From: Phoronis australis
Lineage: Eukaryota > Phoronida > Phoronidae
DNA: 64,000 nt
NCBI GenBank assembly: GCA_002633005.1
Contig: NMRA01000368.1
Location: forward strand, 172,166 to 236,165
Direction of reading: 5' to 3'
The position numbers and the translations under genes are program-made. The notes below the pieces were generated by a model. It was not told the origin of the DNA. It saw only the letters and a list, made by a program, of their open reading frames with translations, and searched no databases. The first letter of the stretch is position 1. Every line of letters starts with the position of its first letter. Positions 12,001 through 24,000 of the stretch are shown here, one piece after another.

Positions 12001-15000
12001 AGACTGGGTATGAGTTGTGTTAGTCAACTCGTCGTGAAACTTATATCGCAGAGCCAACGGCCGACGACTGGGGTGCATGCAAAATCTGGGAGACAATTGG
12101 GACACTCACCTTGCCCATTCAGTGCCAGTCGTTTAAGGGAAGAACAATTAATCTAATAACGTCATTTTCTAGTATTCATCTCGGCCTTATGAGTTTTCTA
12201 ACAAAGAAAGTCTGTTGTCTTTTTGAAACAGTACACTCGTGAAACACTGACGCGCCGTACTAAAATTTTGCGACTACTTTTGGGACATGATAATAGCTTC
12301 GCAGCAGTAAAGTTTGTTCTAAATTTGGTTTGTTGGTCTTAAAAATGCTAATAACTTGTAACGAAATGAGACCAGTTCTGACAATTTATTGTGACAGTAC
12401 GCAACCTCGTGGCAGCAAAGAACAGTTGATAGAAGAATAAACCGGGGGGAGAAGAAACTGTTCAGGTCAGGTGACGTAATCGCCAAATGCCGACTCCCAA
12501 AAGCGCACTTCAATTTTAGCAGTAGATGAGCAGTAGGCCTAGAACGATAATTCTTCCAACACCGGTAAATAATTTGGTTTACTCAAAGAACGTTGCAGCT
12601 TTTATTGGCACTATTTCTGCGTCCGATTTTATTTAGTCCTTTTTACCCACATCAACGCGAAGCTGTAGATTTTGTATACAGCTTTGCACCAAGCCTAAAT
12701 CAGATCTTGCCGATCGGGAAAGTTTGTCGCCAGGCCTTGTCGTGGATACGGATCTATTCCACGCAAGGCACTCGACGTGATCGACGAGGAAGTTGTGCAA
12801 ATGTATCCCATTGCCGCTGACACTGCTATAACCGCACACCACGCAAAGAGGCATTTTAGCCCAGAGATCGACAAGTGCAGAACGTCCAAGAAATGGCACT
12901 CAGCTGTTACGCAGTGTGGCTCCCCAGTAAATTCGTGGCCACGGTGATGTCATATGAACCACTTAACGCTGATTGGTTGAGATTTTTTCTGGGGCACTCG
13001 AAGGGGCTACGAATTATGAGCGGTGTAATTTGTGTCACAATTAATTACTTTCCGTGGTATGTAAGAAGCAAAAACAATGTTTTTTATGAACAATACATGC
13101 ATTTCTGGTGTCCAAAAGGTGTTTTAGCGGCTGGACGCTGTCTTTAAGGATGTTTAAAGTGATTATGTAACATACATGTATAACTTCCAATTCCTTACCT
13201 AATGTACAGCTGTAATTTTTAAATTTAACTGTATAACGCCCAAATTTGACAAAGTTTTGACGGCTCAAAACCACTGCTAAATAATCATTTCTGTTCGACT
13301 GGGACCCGTTATCAATTTTTGCTCAGTCTTGATAAAATCTTGCTCCACACAGTCACTTTGGCGAAATCATAACATCATCCTGCACAAGTTTGTTCGTAAA
13401 TAAACAATGGGCAACTTGGTGCACTAATTTTGCATTGAATTCTCACTAAAGTTTGAAAGAGCTATACTAGACTTTCATGGAAACAAAAGTTCAAATGAAC
13501 TGCTATGATATAATTCTGGCAATAAATTTGTCCATATTTAGCAGAGTCTGACAGAGTTCTGATGAAGTCTGTATAGTTCATTTTGAAATATACCATTAGG
13601 GCTACTTTGATTACAATAAACCACCATTATGACATACTGATTTACTACGCTGTGATGAGGTTTGACTGCATTGTAATGTGAGATATTTATCAGACAATTG
13701 CCGATTACTCCACTGATCAGAAAAATTTAAATGATGTTTAATAACTGCAACATTTTGTTGTTTGTAGGGTGACAAGGGTGATCGTGGAAATCACGGTGCC
13801 CCAGGAGGTTGCAAGATGTGTGTTGGGTTCAAAGGTCAACGTGGTCGCCGCGGCAAAGCAGGGAAGAAAGGCCCTAAAGGTCCACGCGGACCCAAGGGAG
13901 AATTTGGAATGCCTGGTTATCCTGTAAGTAGTGATGAAGTGTCATTTCTGTTTGACATGTGGTGTGTGGTTAATTGGAATCATGCGACTGCAAAGGTCTG
14001 TTTTCTGAAGGTAGAGGTGTACATTGAAGAGGTCATTTATTGTGATGTAATAATGGTCAATTATGTCATTTTTCAGGGCAAAACAGGTAGACCTGGGCCA
14101 CCTGGTCCATCTGGAAAGCCTGGGCGTGGCTTCCCCGGACCGAAGGGTGTTGCTGGCCCACCAGGACCACCTGGACCTCCGGGTATTACACCACAGTGTT
14201 GCACCAAGGATAATACAGTTAATTCGGTAAGGAACTTGTTGTCAGCACTTATTGAGGTTGTTTTGTTTGCCTTAAAACAGGACGAAGTTATTTGTTTTGG
14301 AAAAAAGATGCTGTAAATTGTATCAAGAAATCCAGGCATAGGTACATGTATCATAAGGTGGTGAAGGTTTACTGAAATACTTGGAGTTGTGTTTGTTGCT
14401 AGGTCACTGACAGGGCTACACTATCCTGCTGTTTGACGTCAATTTGATGCTTTGGACCCGACTAAATGAAATTAAAGTGCCAAAATTAAAAACAAATAAT
14501 AATTACTAGGCTAGATTTACGTAGCACTGTAAATTACTAAGCAATTCGAAAAATATTACCTGGCCTTGGACCCGGTCAATTGTAATCCTTCTCAACTCTC
14601 AGAGAGCATACAATGGGTGTAACCATTGTCGAAGCCCGCCATTTAATCCAAACACATAATTTTGTAAATCTTTCAATTGCTAAATTTCCCCTGTGGTTAC
14701 CTCAATAAGAAAAAATCACTAGACTTTGAAATTGTGACGTTTCTGTACATTTCTAATCTTATTTGTGGTTCCAAATCACATTGGATTAGCGGCAGTTACG
14801 CCATCACTAAGCATACAAATAGGACTGGATGGTCCCAAGAGCCTCATTGGAGTACATGGTGGCGACGGGGAAGGGTGTGATTTGTAGGACAATGTTTATA
14901 GCCCTATAGCACTAGTGTGGAGCAAAAACCACACCTTACTTTTAGGATTTGTGTTTTGTCAACAAAAACATTTGGTTAGACTTCTGGCATTTTTCAATTA

Positions 15001-18000
15001 TTCTAAAAAGTAAGTTTTTAAGAAAAATATTGACTTGAGTCTACACATAGTAAAATCTCTGGTATTTTGCTGGTAAGATTTTCATGTAAAAGCCATCCAT
15101 TGTAGACACACATCTGCTTGCATGTTACCTTATATTGTCAGGGTTTACTTCTTATTTCTTACAAGCAGTGTTAATAACATGTAGAATCAAGTACAGGGAC
15201 ATGGAACTCTGTTTTAAAAAGTACATAACTGCACCATCTCTTACAACCTTTGTCCAGGATTGTCTGGAGTACATTTCAGTGTTTTATATGCGCCCACATA
15301 TATACATTGTCCAGGATGGTCTGGAGTACATTTCAGTGTTTTATATGCGCCCACATATATACATTGTCCAGGATTGTCTGGAGTATATTTCAGTGTTTTA
15401 TATTTGCCCGCATATATACATTATATGTGGGCGCCTTATGCCGTCATCCCCATCTGTCCGGTGTCTTCTGCTCTATCTTCAGAACCCTTTGATGCAGGAA
15501 ATTTTGCTTGTATGTTTCTTCCGTGGATGGGACTGCATGAGGCAATTTTAGTTTTTTACATTTACCTCAGTCTGTATCCTAAAAGGTCCTCAATAGCTTC
15601 TCATAATATTTGGTAAATAGGCATCTATTAGTGAGATGACCTTAACTTCCAGTTTTCGGGTGGATTCGAAGTATTTTGCACCGCTTAGTGCCCAGCTGTA
15701 CTGTTTTCAAGTCTTTTTTGAAATCGTGTCCATATGGATTTATTGCTTTTGAGTTTGATATTGTTGCCGCACTTTTTTATTTAATTCTAGTTTGAAGTTG
15801 ACAATTTCAACTCATCCATTCAGACCATTGTGTATTTTTGAAGCGAGTAATCCTGCTGATTTTTCACCCTTCACAGATATTTTCAGTTCAGATTGCTTTT
15901 GACAATCTAATCATACAGCGCCCTCACTCACATGAGGGGAGATTTAATTGTGTCCTCTGTGAGGGAAACTTTTGGTCGGGAAATATCCCCAAATTGCAGT
16001 CATCACTCCACACTGGCAAAAATTGCATAATTGCACTCTTGAGTGTAATTTTTCAATCATTGTAGGGTAATTTTTGTGTCTAATGAGGGTATTTGAATGT
16101 GTCTTTAAAATATTTTCGATAGGGAAATGAGGCTGATATTTGTCCCTAAGACATCAAATGCCCTTTTATTACTTGTTCACATTAAATATTTGTTTGCAGC
16201 TTTCCTCATTCGCTTGTTCATACTGTGTTGTATCTCACCATGGTTTATAGAATCTTGTTATTTTCACTTAAGAAACCTTCAGCTATATTCCCGCCAATAA
16301 TATCTGGGCCCCTCGACCCAAGAACAGGTGACAATCCGAATTCAGATGACGTAGTGGTAAGGGCATATCTAATTGTCCGCCAGAAAAATTGATGGTTTGA
16401 AAAAAAGATTTTGTAGACACGTTCCACGTGACTTCAGGTTAGATACTATCTGCCACTTTTCACATATTATGTTACCAGTTCAAACTAAGAAGCAAAAAAC
16501 ATCAGGCCAATGTAGAATTTCCGATGGATTATGACTTGGCTATTAAACATGCCAATTTTGGTTGGATAATATGTTTTGCTGATTAGGCAGTTATGGAACG
16601 TGTCTATAAATTCTGCAGAGCAAGTCTGGACTTCGCTTTCCCCAATGCATTTTTGACTCGAATTGACGTCAGTAGAGAACCTTCTCTGCCAGAGTGCTTC
16701 AGTCCTGCTGCTGTTCAAATTCAGTTTGAGCAGCTCTTGCACTCCTGCAAAAATATTTGAACTCATCTCTCCTATCACAATGCACTTCCTGTCGGCTTTT
16801 CCTGTTATGCATTTTCACAGATTGACTTTGTTGCATTATGATGCAATGGAGGAATGTATCATTGGAATATTACAACTAACTTATTGGTTGGATGGCAACT
16901 AACCTTCAGGTTATTTGTGAATCCATGAAACTGCTAGAAGTCTTTGTTCTTTTATCTTTATAACAAATTTACGCATTATCTGTTAAAAAGAATGTGATTT
17001 TGTTGAAACTGAGTTGACTTACACAGCCATAACTTAATTGATTAACTTAAAATCAACTTTCTTGAAAATTTGACTATTTTCTCTCTAACAACTGTTGCCT
17101 CGTGTAAACTGATATGTGCATGTGCCTGCACCTAAGGCAGACAGCATCCAGGTTATAAAAAATGTTGAATGCCATGAAGTCTTGTTAATCTGAAATGGCC
17201 ACAGGGTGACCTGGTTTGTTGCATGCTACATATTTAAGTAAATCCTGTAAGACTGGGAAAATCATTAAGATATTGGTAACAAAAGCTTACCTGTCCTCCT
17301 GGCTTTGCCCTTTTTGAAAAACGTACTATCTTTAAGTAACTGATTTCGTCTCAAAAGTGTATTGCACTGTAAGGCTATACCACTTATGTTTAGACGGGTA
17401 ATGAACATGAGCCAGTAGACCTCAATGTGCTCCCTGGAGTGGACACGCTACCTGGCCCTAGGGGTGAAAAATTAGAAGAACAAAAGCACGCGAATGCTCA
17501 GGTACATATCCGGCTTTCCCTAACAAATTAGCGGTGCAGAATTGCTAACCCCGTTGTAGAGGTCAACGAATATGGGAACTATGGCATGCGAATCTTCATT
17601 GGCTTCAGTCTTACACATAACACATCCTAACAGCATGTTTCATTTAGCCAATGTAGAGTTCCTGATTTCACCTAAGGGTTCTACTGCTTGGTATTTAGAA
17701 CAAAGGATACGCAGCTGGAATGGAGATTCCTGGGTTGAACAATATACCTGGCCCAAGGAGTGCTCTTACCGAGGTAGGCAAGCGTAGGATCGGTCAGGTA
17801 TCTGTTGAATTTGGTAATAAACCTGTTGCTTAGAATCCTCAACTAATCCTCTCAGCCTGTGAAGTGAAACTAAACTAGGTGTAAAGGAATAAGAATGAAG
17901 TTGTATGAAAGTTATTGGAAATGTAAACAAACACAGATTCTGTCCATTCACTCCCAAAACGGTTATGCATCCCTACAAGTCCCCATGAGGCTGTTTCAAA

Positions 18001-21000
18001 AAGAATGCAATGGGCTATTTGGAAGGCTGCTTTGCTGAACGCATGACCTGATTGGTCATAGACTTGAAAGTTATATGGAGTTCACCTTGCCAGGAGCTAT
18101 CATAAGTCCTCAAATTTAAATACTTTGACAGTCTTTTAAGGACAAAAACCGATGTCGTCTTTATGACTACATTTTTCATGTTACATGGGCCAAAGTCCTT
18201 GCAGGCACACGTGACGATCGCAGTGTCAAGCATTTGTATTAAGTTCCTTGGAAAATGTGGTTGTCCCTGGCTTACCGGTAACAGTAATACTCTGTCCAGG
18301 TGCCAGCTGTTTTGAACAATGATAATCACAATTTTCTGCTGTTTGTCGATAACTAAGAACTAGTTTTCCAAGAAAATAATATATGAAACCTCTGTAAACA
18401 TTAACGAACTGCTTTGATAGTTTTTGCACCCATCAACATTGGCCAACTTCTATTTTCAAACTTGTCTTTGTTGAGTTTGCAAACCATTAGGTGCATGACC
18501 AAACAGTGAGGACTCCTCCTAGAACAGTAATCGATGTGTGCAATGCAGATCAGAAACATGTCTTCACATGCATGGTACTTCACCTTATGCATTCTGCCTC
18601 TGACTTTTGCCTCTCCTAATACTACAATAGTGACGGCTTTGTTGTTGTGACATCAGGCTATTACATTTTCATCATCACTTGCGTAATAACTTTTCTTTTT
18701 TGGAGTTTCCTAATAACAATCATATTTAAGTCTATGGGCCACCAGTTTCTTATGGTTGTGTGCTATTAAATAGCTCCTGCTATTGTACATGTAGCTAATA
18801 AGACAGTCAAATCAGTTCAATGACAGCACTCAGAGGAGAGATACTTAGTGATATTGAAGGAAAAAAATGAAGGGAAATCCATGGTGAAAGCATGACCGCC
18901 CACAAACATGACAATTTTGATTCAAATACCAAAACACTTAGCTGATGATGTGGCACTAACAAAAATACTGCGACAATGTGCCGACAATATATAATGACGA
19001 CATAACACGATTGATGAAAGTGATGCTACTGTAAGTGGAAATGATGTCAGCTATACCGAATATGCATGTAACGATCCTTTTTGTGCCACTGCTGATAATT
19101 ACATCAATACTTGGAGTAATACCAAGCTCCAGGTAAATTGACGACGACGGAGGTGTTAGTACCAGAGCCAACATTCCCAATGGCAACATCCATAGCGACG
19201 CTGGAGCAAATAGGCAAATGACTAGAACATTGCTGATGAACCGAAGAGCCCATCTAACAGCCAGAGCAGCACTGCTGACATGCGTTTGATTACCAAAATG
19301 CCAATGACATATGCTGTATTCCAAAAATACTAATCCAAAGTGGCAATTCACAACTCTCTCGACATCCACTAAGACCGTCAAAAATATCACTGAGACTTGG
19401 CAGTGACACTGACGCCGTTGGCGATAACCAAAGTGGAGACAAAAAGAACTTAAAAAACCAACCCTGTTCATATTTCATGTAAATATATACCACTATGTTA
19501 TCACGTGAGTAAATAAATGTACATTAAATTGATCTCATGAGGCCCAACATGGCATCATTTCCCAACTAGGAACTAACCGTGTTTCTTCGTTAATGTGAGT
19601 CCGTCATCTTTTAATTTGGGTGAATGGATCGTGTTTTGTGAGTCCGATCATGTGGTGAGTCAGTGACAAATAAGTAAGAAGATGTCACCAAAGCTTAACT
19701 GTTGATCTCAATGACGTGCCAGTCGTGAGACAGATCAGACTTAAGTGAGTGAGCAAACGCTTGCAATGGACAATATTCGATATCTGGATTTGGAATTCAG
19801 CAGTCGTCTGGAGTTGCAACTAAGTGAGAAACATCTATGTAATGACCTAGCTAATTCTATTGTCTAACTGGTTCTGAATAATGTCTATGAAGTATGCATG
19901 ACTACTGGTACTTTATACCCACTAAGTGGCAATTGTATTTTTGCGTTTTCGTCTGTATACACCAAATTTGATGAAGGGTCTTCATTAGAAAAGATTTGTA
20001 CTTAGAGAACTGCACGTTTCTGTGCAGTTTTGACTTCTGTCTGAAAAAGTGAACCGTGACTTGCGAAATAAAGTAAAGCACATTGTGGGTGCAAATCATG
20101 ATGCTCTGCGTTGCATTTGTTGCATGCGTGTTTTAGTTGCCATGGATATCGAAATAATCAAGACTTTTAATGCTCAAACTATTGGGTATCTCTTTTATGA
20201 ACAAAACAAGATTCCATTGCCCCAATCACGTTATGGCAATTGTGTGCTTTGAATTTTTTGAAGCTAATTCAACCACCCACCCTACAATCAGAATCACCCA
20301 CCTTTTTGACATGCATCACAATATTTTCATTGTCCTGTTGTGTTAAAGGCCTGGGTGTGCAGGGCCATACTAATTTTCCTATTTACCCTAGTTTCCAATT
20401 TCACTGACACAACTCAAAGAATATGTCAGCTAATCCAAATGGTCATTCAGATTCTCTCTTAAATCCTCCCTTTGATTGCTGTACTAGATTCCATGATCAT
20501 ATATCAAGGATTTTTCCCATTGCATTTATGCAAAATGAGCTGACAGTCATCGCTTTTTAGGTGGTGTTTCTCTTGTAAGCTTGATGATTACGTTCTAATC
20601 CTCAATTGCTAAATGTTTGCAGCCTCTGACTTGGTGGTGCTGGTCTCCCGTTGTTCCCTACCCCTGGTGTTGTCATGGCTTTAGGTGTCTTAATTGTCTC
20701 CCCTGCTTGTTGTGTTTGCCATCCGTCCTCTGCCACTTGCGTTAACACTCGAGTCAAAATAATTCATTTCAACACTGACATGTTTCAGAGTTTTATTNCA
20801 AACATGACAATTATACAAATACCAAACATGACAATTATGATACAAGTACCAAACATGACAATTATGATACAAGTACCAAACATGACAATTATGATACAAA
20901 TACCAAACATGACAATTATGATACAAGTACCAAATATGACAATTATGATTCAAGTACCAAACACTTAGCTGATGATGTAGCACTAACAACAATACCGCGA

Positions 21001-24000
21001 CAATGTGCCGACAATATATAATTACGACATAACACGATTGATGAAAGTGATGCTACTGTAAGTGGAAATGATGTCAGCTATACCGAATATGCATGTAGCG
21101 ATCCTTTTTGTGCCACTGCCGATAATTACATCAATGCTTGGAGTAACACCAAGCTCCAGGTAAATTGACGACGACGGAGGTGTTAGTACCAGAGCCAACA
21201 TTCCCAATGGCAACATCCACAGAGACGCTGGAGCAAATAGGCAAATGACTAGAACATTGCTGATGAACCGAAGAGCCCATCTAACAGCCAGAGCAGCACC
21301 GCTGACATGCGTTTGATTACCAAAATGCCAATGACATACGCTGTATTCCAAAAATACTAATCCAAATTGGCAATTCACAACTCTCTCGACATCTACTAAG
21401 ACCATCAAAAATATCACTGAGACTTGGCAGTGACACTGACGCCGTTGGCGATAACCACAGTGGAGACAAAAAGAACTTAAAAAACCAACCCTGTTCATAT
21501 TTCATGTAAATGTACCACTATGTTATCACGTGATTAAATAAATGTACATTAAATTGATCTCATGAGGCCCAACATCATGGCATCATTTCCCAACTAGCAA
21601 CTAACCGTGTTTCTTTGTGAATGTGTGTTCGTCACCTTTTAATTTGGGTGAATGGATCGTGTTTTGTGAGTCCGATACTGTGGTGAGTCAGTGACAAATA
21701 AGTAAAGAGATGTCACCAAAGCTTAACTGTTGATCTCAATGACGTGCCAGTCGTGAGACAGATCAGACTTAAGTGAGTGAGCAAATGCTTGCAATGGACA
21801 ATATTCGATATCTGGATTTGAAAACAGCAGTCGTCTGGAGTTGCAACTAAGTGAGAAACATCTGTGTAATGACCTAGCTACTTCTATTGTCTAACTGGTT
21901 CTGAATAATGTCTATGAAGTATGCATGACTACTGGTATTATATACCCACTAAGTGGCAGTTGTATTTTTGCGTTTTCGTATGTATATACCAAATTTAGTG
22001 AAGGGTCTTCATTAGAAAAGATTTTGTACTTAGAGAACTGCACGGAAACGTGCAGTTTTGACTTCTGTCTGAAATAGTGAACCGTGACTTGCGAAATAAA
22101 GTAAAGCACATTGTGGGTGCAAATCATGATGCTCTGCATTGCATTTGTTGCATGCGTGTTTTAGTTGCCATGGATATCGAAATAATCAAGACTTTTAATG
22201 CTCAAACTATTGCGTATCTGATTAACTCAATTCTGAAGCTTAAGGTCTCCTTTATGAACAAAACAAGATTCCATTGCCCCAATCACGCTATGGCAATTGT
22301 GTGCTGTGAATTTTTTGAAGCTAATTCAACCACCCACCCTACAATCAGAATCACCCACCTTTTTGACATGCATCACAATATTTTCATCGTCCTGTTGTGT
22401 TAAAGGCCTGGGTGTGCAGGGCCATACTAATTCTCCTATTTACCCTAGTTTCCAATTTCACTGACACAACTCAAAGAATATGTCAGCTAATCCAAATGTT
22501 CATTCAGAATCTCTCTTAAATCCTCCCTTTGATTGCTGTACTAGATTCCATGATCATATATCAAGGATTTTTCCCGTTGCATTTATGCAAAATGAGCTGA
22601 CAGTCATCGCTTTTTAGGTGGTGTTTCTCTTGTAAGCTTGATGATTACGTTCTAATCCTCAATTGCTAAATGTTTGCAGCCTCTGACTTGGTGGTGCTGG
22701 TCTCCCGTTGTTCCCTACCCCTGGTGTTGTCATGGCTTTAGGTGTCTTAATTGTCTCCCCTGCTTGTTGTGTTTGCCATCCGTCCTCTGCCACTTGCGTT
22801 AACACTCGAGTCAAAATAATTCATTTCAACACTGACATGTTTCAGAGTTTTATTGCCATCCATAACTCACAACATGTTTATTGACAGTAGCATACTTATC
22901 AAACTGTTTTATTTAGGTGAGAATAGCTCCTGCTGAACCGCCATGCTTTACCACACATCCCTGTCTCCAATACCAAATCATCCTTTCCTGGTTATATTTC
23001 CCAACTAATAAGCTTCACCTAAAATGAAACAGTATTTTAGGCATCGTCAGTCTTGCAATTAGGGTCAAAGAATAATGCTCCTATGTCCGCAACTCTTCCT
23101 ACGTTTGTCGCGCCTGGAATTATGACCAAACTTACAAAAGGTACCACTATGCGTACGAAATCCTATAGCAAATATTGCCAGCATATTGCGAGTTGGCTGT
23201 ATTTTCCTGAATTAAGATATGTCAGTTAAGAAACTCTGAAACATGTCGGTGTTTGAAAATTCTCGTAGCAATTGAAATCTTGTGTTGTTACCAAAAGATT
23301 AAGTGTGTTTTGGTAATCATTGACTGAAATAAAGACATTTTTTGTAGTGGTTTTCTATAACAACCAGTTTCGATAATCTTGATTTAATTGTCTTAAACTG
23401 TTTCATAATTCATGTGTGCCAGTGTGTTGTGCCAATTTCATTTTTATTTTTAACCACTCAAGTCTTGTTGTATCCATGGTCATTAGCATAATTTATTACT
23501 GGAACACTCAAAAGTTACTTGTCCGGATTAATGCCATAAGTGCTTGAATTTAGTAACTCAAAAGTAGTGTGATGACATAAGCGTAGACATTTCAGTGAAA
23601 CTTCATTAACTTGTTTGCATAAATCAAAGAAAATCTAGAACATGTATCTAATCTCATTCGGAGACCTGTGTACAGCTTTACATTGACTTTTGGTGTCAGT
23701 AAAGTGTCACTAATTTATTACATCAATGGCTGACAGGTAATTTCACAAATGATATGTAGCACCAAAGTGATGCTTAGCCTGTTCGAGTTCTGTTACCACA
23801 GCTACCAAAAGACTAAATTTGAAAACAGTCAGGGCTTTGACAACGATGTAAGAAGCACTTGAATAAAGTTAATGCAGTTTTGGAAATCATTTTCGTCTGA
23901 AATTGGTGATATTTCACCATACCTAGAATATGCGTCTTAAAGTGTCTATAAACCCTAACCTTTTATCACAAAAAATGAATTTTGATTTAGACAATTTACC

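Noticed and set aside
12593..12899. Overlapping short frames on both strands in a slightly GC-richer intron part
   Set aside because: No splice context, no family motif and no fit to collagen phase.
14073..14354. Minus-strand proline/glycine-rich frame
   Set aside because: Antisense of the Gly-X-Y exon at 14077-14226.
14823..14874. Collagen-like [18 protein letters not shown] after an 'ag'
   Set aside because: The acceptor lacks a pyrimidine tract. The segment between AG and a possible GT is 52 nt, which breaks the phase-0 frame of both neighbours. Possibly a dead exon.
15135..15616. Three overlapping frames with repeated '[16 protein letters not shown]' or similar
   Set aside because: Produced by the 57-bp tandem repeat, which is a multiple of three. 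Not a gene.
17205..17250. GGTGAC after 'ccacag', resembling a collagen exon start
   Set aside because: It reads only [10 protein letters not shown] to a stop, with no donor and no Gly-X-Y.
18956..19471. 171-codon hydrophobic minus-strand frame, with a 158-codon counterpart in copy 2
   Set aside because: Nearly all differences between the copies change the amino acid, so there is no sign of selection on this frame; no family recognised.
20651..20992. Frames on both strands with 9-residue repeats (NMTIMIQVP)
   Set aside because: Artefact of the 27-bp minisatellite.
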